From: Candidatus Segatella violae | GTDB taxonomy: Bacteria; Bacteroidota; Bacteroidia; Bacteroidales; Bacteroidaceae | DNA length: 6,836 nucleotides | Assembly (NCBI GenBank): GCA_002440225.1 | Contig: DJSH01000077.1 | Span: 1 to 6,836 of the forward strand | Direction of reading: 5' to 3' | Part shown: in pieces, positions 1 to 6,473 of the stretch | How positions within the stretch are numbered: position 1 is the stretch's first letter | How the letters are laid out: each line of letters opens with the position of its first letter | Made by a program: the position numbers and the translations under genes | Notes under the pieces: model-generated | The model's database searches: none | The model's input: only the letters and a program-made list of their open reading frames with translations | What the model was told of the DNA's origin: nothing

Positions 1-51
1 TGCCCTAGGCTAGGTGCTTCTGCCCTTTCGGGGCGTATTGGAATATTCCAA
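1..51. repeat. Palindrome-rich intergenic repeat (REP-like), left edge cut by the window
   Basis: Three inverted repeats are packed into 51 bases: CCTAG-g-CTAGG (4-14), GCCC-tttcg-GGGC (22-34) and the perfect 14-bp palindrome TTGGAATATTCCAA (38-51). One forward frame stays open from base 1 to a TGA at 61-63, but the 20 residues it gives look like no protein tail I know. The layout, with a truncated CCC...GGG-type arm followed by a TGCCCTTTCGGGGC hairpin, resembles dispersed intergenic repeats of Bacteroidota that are often mistaken for coding sequence. That resemblance is from memory and was not checked. Most likely this is a non-coding dispersed repeat; the alternative is the last codons of an upstream gene. 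Confidence 0.45.
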
Positions 52-89
52 CCATACAGGTGAAATAATTCTTCATCTCCAGTAGTTTC

Positions 90-179
90 GGCGGATTTGC
101 AATCCGCCGTTGTTTGGGTAACTATTGCGGATTTGTAATCCGCCGTTGTTTGGGTAACTATTGCGGATTTGTAATCCGC
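90..179. repeat. 36-bp tandem repeat, 2.5 copies, each with a GCGGATT/AATCCGC palindrome
   Basis: Units start at 91, 127 and 163, a period of exactly 36 bp. Each consists of a 17-bp palindrome, GCGGATT-TGY-AATCCGC, plus a 19-bp linker that is identical in both full copies (108-126 and 144-162). The third unit stops after its palindrome at 179. The only difference between copies is C100 against T136 in the loop. The first palindrome is one base pair longer because G90 pairs with C108. The array ends 19 bp before the menE start codon. Such short palindromes in intergenic clusters are typical of REP elements spread by REP-associated tyrosine transposases; no transposase lies in this window, so that link is inference. 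As RNA each unit would fold into a 7-8 bp hairpin just ahead of menE. Confidence 0.85.
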
Positions 180-198
180 TAAGCAAGCTATAATTATA

Positions 199-1272
199 AT
201 GACATTAGAAGAATTTTTGTCCGAATGGAACAATGACAGCGACCGGGTACTGGTGCATACCAGTGGCTCCACGGGCAAGCCGAAACCGATGATGGTGGAG
301 AAGAAGCGTATGCTCAACTCCGCCCGCATCACTTGCGATTTCTTGGGCTTGAAGCCCGGCGATACGGCTCTGCTCTGTATGTCGCTCGATTATATTGCTG
401 GCAAGATGGTGGTGGTGAGAAGCATCGAACGCCATCTCCAGCTGATAGCCGTGCATCCTAGCGGTCATCCTCTCAAGGATATTGCCGACAATCAGGAGAT
501 TACTTTCGCCGCCATGGTGCCGATGCAAGTATACAATACCTTGCAGGTGCCCGAGGAGCGAGAGTGTCTCTGCCATATCAAGCATCTCATTATTGGTGGC
601 GGGGCCATCGACGAAGCACTCGACAAGCAGTTGAAAGCCCTCCCTGGCGACATCGCCATCTGGAGCACCTATGGTATGACCGAAACTCTCTCGCACATCG
701 CCCTGCGTCGTATCAACGGCAAGGAGGCGAGCGATTGGTATACGCCTTTTGATAGCGTTAAGATAAGTCAGACGGAGGAGGGGTGCCTGGTGATAGATGC
801 CCCCTTGGTTTGCGACAAGCCTTTGGTGACGAACGACATCGTGGAGATAAAAGAGAAGGAATGTAATCCATCGTCTCCTTCTTATATATATAATAAGGTG
901 GGGAATGCTGGGCTTCGTTTTCGCATCAAGGGCCGAAAGGACAATGTCATCTGCAGCGGTGGCATCAAGATACAAATCGAAGAAGTGGAAGCCTTGTTGA
1001 AGCCCTATCTCGACAAGCCCTTCATGCTGGCAAAGAAAAAGAACGAGAAGTTTGGGGAAATCGAAGTCTTGTTGACCGAAGACGAGGATATTAAAAAAGT
1101 AGAGGCGACTGTTCGCCGCCTCTTATCTGATGATTCTGTAAAAGATTCTATCCATGGTGATTCTCTAGCAAAAGATTCTGCTAAGAAATATTGGATTCCT
1201 AGGGAATACATGCATGTGGAGCACCTGCCTTTCACCGAGACGGGCAAGCCGAAACGTTCTATCCTTCTCTGA
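199..1272 (+). CDS. menE: o-succinylbenzoate-CoA ligase (MenE), AMP-forming
   Basis: The 357-residue protein belongs to the ANL adenylate-forming superfamily. MenE activates o-succinylbenzoate with ATP and joins it to CoA in the cytoplasm, one step before MenB in menaquinone synthesis. Visible motifs are the phosphate-binding loop HTSGSTGKPKP (20-30), YGMTET (158-163), the ATP-ribose aspartate at D213 (TND), the hinge region GRKDNVICSGG (245-255, D248) and the C-terminal catalytic lysine in TETGKPKR (K350). At about 350 residues it is far shorter than typical acyl-CoA synthetases (500 or more) and lacks their N-terminal region, as is usual for Bacteroidales MenE. The ATG at 199 is the natural start: an in-frame TAA lies at 172-174 and the leader is A/T-rich. 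Residues 310-330, between hinge and catalytic lysine, form a Ser/Asp/Lys-rich stretch with four DS pairs that looks like a local expansion. No clear promoter is seen, so it may be the last gene of an upstream men operon. A related acyl-CoA ligase of other specificity is the main alternative. Confidence 0.88.
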   Translation: MTLEEFLSEWNNDSDRVLVHTSGSTGKPKPMMVEKKRMLNSARITCDFLGLKPGDTALLCMSLDYIAGKMVVVRSIERHLQLIAVHPSGHPLKDIADNQEITFAAMVPMQVYNTLQVPEERECLCHIKHLIIGGGAIDEALDKQLKALPGDIAIWSTYGMTETLSHIALRRINGKEASDWYTPFDSVKISQTEEGCLVIDAPLVCDKPLVTNDIVEIKEKECNPSSPSYIYNKVGNAGLRFRIKGRKDNVICSGGIKIQIEEVEALLKPYLDKPFMLAKKKNEKFGEIEVLLTEDEDIKKVEATVRRLLSDDSVKDSIHGDSLAKDSAKKYWIPREYMHVEHLPFTETGKPKRSILL

Positions 1273-2305
1273 AGAAATCGAGCGCTTCCTTGATTTCCTC
1301 GGTGGTAGCCGTCTGGTTGATTCTAATGTCTCCGATGCCACCAAGCATGGTGAAGTTGATGATGCCATTCTGGTTCTTCTTGTCATGGTGCATCAGATCG
1401 ATGAGCTCGTCGTAGTCATCGCAAGTAATGTTGAGCGTGCCGTAATGTTCCTTGATGAAATTGACGGTTTGGCGCATCTTCTCTGTAGGGAAACCGCATT
1501 TAGCAACGCTCAGGTAAAGCTCTGGTATCAAGCCGAATGCCACTGCATATCCATGCAGGATAGGCTTGCGCTTCAACGCCCAGCTCTCGAAGGCATGACC
1601 GAAGGTATGGCCTAGGTTGAGCGCCTTGCGAATGTCAAGCTCGTGAGGGTCTTGCTCCACGATGCGCTCCTTCACCTTCACGCTGTCGCCCACCATGCGT
1701 TGCAGTTGCTTTAGGTCTGGCTTGTCGAGGTCGAAACTTACCAGTTCCTCCCACATGCTCTCAGTGGAAATCAAGCCGTGCTTCAGCATCTCGGCATAAC
1801 CCGAGCAGATGTTGTCGGCATCGAGTGTCTTGAGAAACTCGGTGTCTAGGATGACGAACTTGGAGTCGTTGAACACGCCCACCTCGTTCTTCAATCCCCC
1901 GAAATTGATGCCCGTCTTTCCACCCACGGATGCGTCAACCATGGCGAGCAGGGTGGTAGGGATGTTGATGAAGTTGATGCCACGCTTGAAGGTGGAAGCG
2001 GCGAAACCGCCCAGATCGGTCACCATGCCACCACCCAGGTTGATGAGGCAAGAGTGGCGAGAAGCTCCACCTTGTTGCAGCCCCTTCCATACCATCATGA
2101 GGCTCTCGATGTCCTTATGGGTATCGGTGGCGGGGATGGTGATAGGCTGGGCTTTTCTCAGGCAGTAGAACTGCTTGAGCACAGGAATGCATTTCTCACG
2201 TGTAGTCTCGTCGGTGAGCACAAACAGCTTGTCGTGCTCACATTCTGCGAGGGCGCTTACCAATTCGCCCTCCAGATGGGTTGATATGATTACTCTTTGA
2301 CTCAT
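1259..2305 (-). CDS. aroB: 3-dehydroquinate synthase (AroB)
   Basis: AroB converts DAHP to 3-dehydroquinate, the second step of the shikimate pathway, using NAD+ and a divalent metal in the cytoplasm. Counting from MSQRV, the 348-residue protein shows the glycine-rich NAD site NLGGGMVTDLGG (89-100), the long signature IPTTLLAMVDASVGGKTGIN (115-134), and the metal ligands E172 (GYAEMLKHG), H233 (NLGHTFGHAFE) and H251 (LHGYAVAFG). Many AroB proteins have HGEAV at the last site; here it is HGYAV, with the ligand histidine intact. The frame opens 9 bases earlier at a TTG (2314), but the ATG at 2305 is preferred because the promoter puts the transcript start only a few bases before that TTG. Length fits the family. 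The 3' end overlaps convergent menE by 14 bp, and no terminator separates them. It appears monocistronic within the window. Confidence 0.96.
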   Translation of the reverse strand: MSQRVIISTHLEGELVSALAECEHDKLFVLTDETTREKCIPVLKQFYCLRKAQPITIPATDTHKDIESLMMVWKGLQQGGASRHSCLINLGGGMVTDLGGFAASTFKRGINFINIPTTLLAMVDASVGGKTGINFGGLKNEVGVFNDSKFVILDTEFLKTLDADNICSGYAEMLKHGLISTESMWEELVSFDLDKPDLKQLQRMVGDSVKVKERIVEQDPHELDIRKALNLGHTFGHAFESWALKRKPILHGYAVAFGLIPELYLSVAKCGFPTEKMRQTVNFIKEHYGTLNITCDDYDELIDLMHHDKKNQNGIINFTMLGGIGDIRINQTATTEEIKEALDFFREG

Positions 2306-2324
2306 AATTTGCAAAACTTTTCTG

Positions 2325-2355
2325 CAAAGGTACGGTAAAATGAAGACATAACAAA
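2325..2355 (-). promoter_or_regulatory. aroB promoter, Bacteroidota type
   Basis: Read on the minus strand, a TTTG box (2355-2352) is followed after 19 bases by TACCTTTG (2332-2325). This matches the TTTG-N19-21-TAnnTTTG consensus of the main sigma factor of Bacteroidota. The transcript would begin near 2318-2320, giving a leader of about 13-15 bases before the ATG at 2305. Confidence 0.75.
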
Positions 2356-2402
2356 AAAATAGGGATGTTTTTTCGTATTTTTATATCATTATTGATTAAA
2401 CC

Positions 2403-2423
2403 TTGATGCCTTTGAGGCGTCAA
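2403..2423. other. Small hairpin ahead of the outer-membrane barrel gene
   Basis: TTGATGCC (2403-2410) and GGCGTCAA (2416-2423) are complementary over 8 positions, with one T-G wobble and a 5-base TTTGA loop. No T-run follows, so it is not an obvious terminator. It lies 73 bases before the start codon of the barrel gene, in the 2306-2496 gap. It could be a leader hairpin or a binding site for a regulator. The TGCCTTTG inside it differs by one base from the -7 consensus, but no matching upstream box is seen. The rest of this gap is A/T-rich with an A-rich leader directly before the ATG at 2497. Confidence 0.35.
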
Positions 2424-2496
2424 AACAAGCAGATTGGCATTATCGACATAAAAATAAATCAAAAGAAAAAAGAAAATAATAACAACATAAATCATA

Positions 2497-5433
2497 ATGA
2501 AAAAATCAATTCTAACGATGCTTTTGTTGCTCGTGACAATGGCATCCCTGGCTCAAGAGAGATTGATTAGCGGTGCCATTACCGACCGCGACACCAAGGA
2601 TCCCGTAGAGCAGGTAACGATTCAACTACTCAAATCGGACAGCACCTATGTTTCGGGTGCCATCAGCGACGAGCGAGGACTCTTCCGCATCGCCGCTCCT
2701 CAAAACGGCAAATACCTGCTCAAGATTACGAGTGTGGGGTATAAGCCGACCGTGAAGCGCATCGAGATTGCCGAAGACAAGAACCTGGCCCTAGGCAAGG
2801 TTATCATCGGCGCAGATGCCATCATGCTGAAAGGTGCCGTGGTGACAGCCATGGCGCAGAAGGTGACGCTCAAGGAAGATACCTTCGTCTATAATTCGGC
2901 TGCCTATCGCACACCGGAAGGTTCGGTGGTGGAGGAACTCGTTAAGCGTCTGCCTGGAGCGGAAGTGAGCGACGACGGTACCATCAAGATCAACGGCAAG
3001 GAGGTGAAAAAAATCCTCGTGGACGGCAAGGAGTTTATGACGGGCGATACCAAGACCGCCCTCAAGAACTTGCCTACCAGCATCATCGACAAGATCAAGG
3101 CTTACGACGAGAAGAGCGACCTTGCCAAGGTGACGGGCATCGACGATGGTGAGGAGCAGACCGTGCTCGACTTCGGTGTGAAGAAGGGCATGAACAAGGG
3201 CATGATTTCCAACATCGACCTCGGCGTAGGCAACAAGAGCCGATACAACATGCGTGGCATGGGAGGTATATTTGATGACAACAATCGATTCATGATATTT
3301 GGCAATGCCAACAATACCAGTGACCATGGCTTCGGTGGAGGCCCTGGCAGAGGATGGGGCGGTGCCAACGGATTGAACGCCAGCAAGATGTTGGCTGCCA
3401 ACTATAATTATGAGATAAAGGATAAATTCAAAATCAATACCAACCTGAGATGGAACCATAGCGATGGAGATGTATGGAGCCGTCGTTCCAGCGAGAACTT
3501 CATGGGCAACAACTCTTCTTTCTCCAACAGCTTGAGCCAAAGTTTCTCTCGCAGCAACAGCTGGAATGGAAACGTCCGACTGGAATGGCAACCTGATTCG
3601 ATGACCAACATTCTCTTCCGTCCTTCTGTATCGTGGAGCACCAGCGATGGTCGCAACAACGGAACTTCAGCTTCTTACAACAAGGACCCTTACACCATCA
3701 CCACCGATCCTCTCTCAGACGAGGGCATCGACGAGCTGGAGAAGGCAGAGGCAATGGTCAACAAGCAGCTTTCCTGTGGCTTGAGCTATTCGGAGAACAA
3801 GAGCGTAAATGGTATGTTGCAATACAACCGCAAGCTGGGCAACAAGGGACGCAACGTTACCCTTCGCATGGACGCAAGCTATAGAAACAACGACAGCGAA
3901 AATCTCTCGCTGAACAATGCCAAGCTCTATCTCGTGAAGACGGCTGCCGGACTCGATTCCACTTATCAGACCAACCGCTACAACCTCACTCCTTCGAAAA
4001 ACTACAGTTATAGCGCACAGGCTACCTACAGCGAGCCTCTGTGGAAGGCCACCTTCTTGCAGTTCAGCTATAAGTTTACCTACAGCTATTCGAAGAGCGA
4101 CCGTAGCACCTATGATTTCAGTAAGTATAGCTTTGAAGGCATCACTCCCGAGTATCGTGCATGGAATGCCTACTTGAATCCATTCGCAGGTCATCTCGAT
4201 GATTACAAGGACGACAACTTGAGTCGTTTCTCTGAGTATAAGAACTATACCCACGACATTCAGGTGATGATGCGATTCATCCGTCAGAAATACAACTTGA
4301 ACTTCGGTGTGATGATCCAGCCACAGCAGTCGAAGTATATTCAGGACTATCAGGGTGTGCATGTCGACACCGTTCGCAATGTGACCAACATCAGCCCTAC
4401 CTTGGATTTCCGCTATCGCTTCTCCAAGATGAGCAACCTGCGTGTCAACTATCGTGGCACCACATCGCAGCCAAGCATCTCGCAGTTGCTCGACATCACC
4501 GACAACAGCGACCCTCTGAACATCTCGAAGGGTAACCCTGGCTTGAAGCCTTCGTTCACCCAGAACTTCCGCTTGTTCTACAACAATTTCGTGCAGAACC
4601 ACAACAAGGGTGTGATGACCTTCATCAATTTCTCCACCACCAGCAACAGCATCAGCGACAAGGTGACTTATGATGCCAAAACCGGTGGACGAATCACTCG
4701 CCCGGAGAATATCAACGGCAACTGGAATGTGATGGGTGCCTTCATGTTCAACTGCTCCATCGACAGTGCGGGCGTTTGGAACGTGAACACTGATACCAAT
4801 TTGGGCTACAACAACTATGTGAGCTATCTGAGCCTGGATAAGGGACAGGACTCTCAGAAGAATAGAACCAACAACTTTACATGGCGTGAGCGCCTCTCTT
4901 TCAGTTTTCGCAATGACTGGCTGGAATTGTCGCTCGATGGCAATCTTACCTACAACAAGGCAAAGAACAAGTTGCAGCCAAACAGCAACCTCGACACTTG
5001 GCAGTTCTCTTATGGTCCAACCTTGTCGCTTACGGCTCCTTGGGGCACGAGCTTCAACACCAACCTCTCCGTCAGCAGCCGTCGAGGCTATAACGATAGC
5101 AGCATGAATACGGACGAGTGTGTATGGAATGCGCAAATCTCGCAGAGTTTCCTGAAGGGCAAGCCTCTGACCGTGATGCTCCAATTCTACGACATCCTGC
5201 GCCAGCAGAGCACTTTCTCTCGCTCCATCTCTGCGATGGCTAGAACCGATACCGAGTATAATGCCGTCAACAGTTATGCGATGCTCCATGTGGTGTATCG
5301 CTTGAACCTCTTCGGAGGCAAGAATGCGAGAAGAGAAGGTCCAGACGATGGTCCTCGTCCAGATTTCCGTGGCCGTCCATTTGGTGGTGGCGGTCGCCCA
5401 ATGGGACCTCCTCCTGGTGGTCGCCGCTGGTAA
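2497..5433 (+). CDS. TonB-dependent-receptor-like outer-membrane beta-barrel protein with N-terminal carboxypeptidase-regulatory domain
   Basis: The 978-residue protein begins with a signal peptide (1-19, cleavage ASLA before Q20). A carboxypeptidase-regulatory-like beta-sandwich follows at about 22-105 (SGAITDRDTKDPVEQVTIQL through ITSVGYKP). A short GAVVTA stretch at 113-118 resembles a TonB box, and 120-235 is plug-like (VVEELVKRLPG, KEVKKILVDGKEF, LPTSIIDKIKAYD). From about 238 to 938 aromatic, alternating strands with Asn/Ser-rich loops form the barrel. The layout fits the 'outer membrane beta-barrel family' often annotated as TonB-dependent receptor, a distant relative of SusC rather than a classic SusC; no SusD-type gene lies beside it. 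The substrate cannot be told from sequence. A glycine-rich loop sits at about 278-292. Residues 939-978 form a Gly/Pro/Arg/Asp-rich tail beyond the last strand (YAMLHVVYRLNLF). The ATG at 2497 follows an A-rich leader and starts directly with the signal peptide. Confidence 0.88.
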   Translation: MKKSILTMLLLLVTMASLAQERLISGAITDRDTKDPVEQVTIQLLKSDSTYVSGAISDERGLFRIAAPQNGKYLLKITSVGYKPTVKRIEIAEDKNLALGKVIIGADAIMLKGAVVTAMAQKVTLKEDTFVYNSAAYRTPEGSVVEELVKRLPGAEVSDDGTIKINGKEVKKILVDGKEFMTGDTKTALKNLPTSIIDKIKAYDEKSDLAKVTGIDDGEEQTVLDFGVKKGMNKGMISNIDLGVGNKSRYNMRGMGGIFDDNNRFMIFGNANNTSDHGFGGGPGRGWGGANGLNASKMLAANYNYEIKDKFKINTNLRWNHSDGDVWSRRSSENFMGNNSSFSNSLSQSFSRSNSWNGNVRLEWQPDSMTNILFRPSVSWSTSDGRNNGTSASYNKDPYTITTDPLSDEGIDELEKAEAMVNKQLSCGLSYSENKSVNGMLQYNRKLGNKGRNVTLRMDASYRNNDSENLSLNNAKLYLVKTAAGLDSTYQTNRYNLTPSKNYSYSAQATYSEPLWKATFLQFSYKFTYSYSKSDRSTYDFSKYSFEGITPEYRAWNAYLNPFAGHLDDYKDDNLSRFSEYKNYTHDIQVMMRFIRQKYNLNFGVMIQPQQSKYIQDYQGVHVDTVRNVTNISPTLDFRYRFSKMSNLRVNYRGTTSQPSISQLLDITDNSDPLNISKGNPGLKPSFTQNFRLFYNNFVQNHNKGVMTFINFSTTSNSISDKVTYDAKTGGRITRPENINGNWNVMGAFMFNCSIDSAGVWNVNTDTNLGYNNYVSYLSLDKGQDSQKNRTNNFTWRERLSFSFRNDWLELSLDGNLTYNKAKNKLQPNSNLDTWQFSYGPTLSLTAPWGTSFNTNLSVSSRRGYNDSSMNTDECVWNAQISQSFLKGKPLTVMLQFYDILRQQSTFSRSISAMARTDTEYNAVNSYAMLHVVYRLNLFGGKNARREGPDDGPRPDFRGRPFGGGGRPMGPPPGGRRW

Positions 5434-5456
5434 AAGATATGAGTCAAAATAAAATG

Positions 5457-5560
5457 AAATGAGGCTTACGTAAATGTTACGTAAGCCTCACTTGCGTTTG
5501 AAGTAAGCCTCACTTGAAAGGGAAGTAAGGCTTACTTGGAGTTGAAGTGAGGCTTACTTG
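5457..5560. repeat. 22-bp-period array of five near-palindromic 16-bp cores
   Basis: Cores begin at 5457, 5479, 5501, 5523 and 5545, exactly 22 bp apart, separated by unrelated 6-bp linkers. The consensus is AAGTRAGSCTYACTTG. Units 2-5 match it closely (unit 2 starts AC); unit 1 (AAATGAGGCTTACGTA) is the most diverged. Unit 4, AAGTAAG-G-CTTACTT, is a perfect odd palindrome. Units 3 and 5 are exact reverse complements over 15 bases, and units 1 and 2 together make a perfect 14-bp stem with a 3-base loop (5460-5490). The array lies 23 bp past the barrel gene stop and before the terminator, so it would be in the 3' untranslated part of that mRNA. The linkers are too short for CRISPR spacers. Its function is unknown to me; a protein-binding array, an mRNA-stabilising fold or a spreading palindromic repeat are all possible. 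Confidence 0.85.
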
Positions 5561-5577
5561 ATTTATTAATTATGAAG

Positions 5578-5616
5578 AAAGCCCATAAGCTTCCTAACGA
5601 GAAACTTATGGGCTTT
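5578..5616. terminator. Bidirectional intrinsic terminator between the convergent envelope genes
   Basis: AAAGCCCATAAG (5578-5589) and CTTATGGGCTTT (5605-5616) form a perfect 12-bp stem around a 15-base loop. On the plus strand it runs into TTTATATTATTTCTTTT, and on the minus strand into TTTCTTCATAATT. It can therefore end both the barrel-gene transcript and the convergent porin-like transcript, whose stop codon is 20 bases away. Confidence 0.88.
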
Positions 5617-5635
5617 ATATTATTTCTTTTATTGT

Positions 5636-6217
5636 TTAGAGCTTGAACTTGTAACCCAACGTGAGCTGGAATACAGAGTTCTTGCAATCTGTGTTGTCCA
5701 TTACTTTTGTAACGCCAATGTTGTAGCGAGCGTCCAAGCAGAAGTTCATGTACTCATAAGATACGCCTACAGGGATAGAGAGGTCGAATGACTTGAAAGC
5801 GTCATCAAGGTCTGCTGTAACAGATGCTCCATTAGCTTTTGCTGTTACCTTGCTGTTTACTTTGAAACCAGGCTGAACACCTGCTTTGAGGGCCAAACCC
5901 TGAGCTACGTATACATTAGCAAGGATAGGAATGTTGAGGTAATCGTTCTTGATGGTGGCTTCAACACCTTCTTCTTTGCCTTTGCAACCCTGCATAGAGT
6001 AAAGAAGACCACCGCTAATGCCAAACATAGGAGACACATGATATTCGAGCTCTGCACCTGCTACAACACCTGCACGAGTCTTGGAATCGTCAATGTCTGT
6101 AAGGTCTGCAATATTCAAACCGACCTTAGGCTGAACAGTGATGTCACCTGCAGAGTACTGTGCGAAAGCACCAACTGTAGACAGCATCATGGCTGCCATA
6201 ACTAATAACTTCTTCAT
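5636..6217 (-). CDS. Porin-family (PorT-like) outer-membrane beta-barrel protein
   Basis: The 193-residue protein has a clear signal peptide, MKKLLVMAAMMLSTVGAFA, cleaved before Q20. The mature part alternates polar and hydrophobic residues with glycines at turns (PKVGLNIADL, GVVAGAELEYHV, FGISGGLLYSMQG, LNIPILANVY, LKAGVQPGFKV, LSIPVGVSYEY, CLDARYNIGVT) and ends in the barrel-type strand FQLTLGYKFKL. The size, the opening 'PKVGLN' strand and the 'YLNIPIL' strand fit the small outer-membrane barrels of Bacteroidota (PorT-like/OMP_b-brl_2), usually annotated 'porin family protein'. A specific role cannot be read from sequence. The frame opens three codons earlier at a TTG, but the ATG at 6217 begins a normal signal peptide and is preferred. 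Two cysteines near 76 and 178 could be surface or periplasmic residues. It is convergent with the large barrel gene and shares its terminator. Confidence 0.85.
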   Translation of the reverse strand: MKKLLVMAAMMLSTVGAFAQYSAGDITVQPKVGLNIADLTDIDDSKTRAGVVAGAELEYHVSPMFGISGGLLYSMQGCKGKEEGVEATIKNDYLNIPILANVYVAQGLALKAGVQPGFKVNSKVTAKANGASVTADLDDAFKSFDLSIPVGVSYEYMNFCLDARYNIGVTKVMDNTDCKNSVFQLTLGYKFKL

Positions 6218-6298
6218 AATCTTCAAATTTTAAATTAGTACTTATATATATGTTAATTTACAATCAGGTTTATAATACTCTTCGAGTTTATGTGGGGG

Positions 6299-6330
6299 CA
6301 AAGATAAGGGAAAATCTAATAAGTTGCAAG
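6299..6330 (-). promoter_or_regulatory. Promoter of the porin-like gene
   Basis: On the minus strand CTTG (6330-6327), 20 bases, then TATCTTTG (6306-6299) matches the Bacteroidota consensus. The start would fall near 6292, leaving an A/T-rich leader of about 75 bases before the ATG at 6217, long compared with the other genes here. Confidence 0.7.
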
Positions 6331-6418
6331 CTTTTCTTTATTTTTTTTATGTTTGAGAGTAAAATTTCTTGCATTTGTTCCATTTTCGAATGCTGATTGC
6401 AATATTTTCTTTGTTTTT

Positions 6419-6450
6419 CTTGTAGCTTATCACAAAAAGTTGTATATTTG
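6419..6450 (+). promoter_or_regulatory. Promoter of the small membrane-protein pair
   Basis: CTTG (6419-6422), 20 bases, then TATATTTG (6443-6450) is a near-perfect Bacteroidota promoter. The transcript would begin near 6456-6458, about 16-18 bases before the ATG at 6474. This independently supports a real plus-strand gene here. Confidence 0.75.
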
Positions 6451-6473
6451 TAGTGTCTTTTAAAGAAAAGCGT

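Noticed and set aside
1..63. Possible 3' end of an upstream protein gene (frame 1, TGA at 61-63)
   Set aside because: Only 20 codons, no recognisable protein tail, and the stretch is dominated by palindromes; it fits an intergenic repeat better. Sequence to the left would settle it.
205..975. 256-codon minus-strand open frame opposite menE
   Set aside because: The peptide is His/Arg/Leu-rich without domain character and lies wholly opposite a gene with all ANL motifs; a shadow frame.
2238..2495. 85-codon minus-strand frame covering the aroB promoter region
   Set aside because: Its start is in A/T-rich intergenic DNA, it overlaps the well-supported aroB start and promoter, and it has no protein-like composition apart from an A/T-driven hydrophobic run.
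3715..5289. 524-codon minus-strand open frame opposite the barrel gene
   Set aside because: Valine/isoleucine/histidine-rich text of the kind produced by the antisense of an Asn/Ser/Tyr-rich barrel; no motif, no promoter, no conserved architecture.
5457..5560. CRISPR array
   Set aside because: Repeats of 16 bp with 6-bp linkers are far from CRISPR dimensions, and no cas gene is near.
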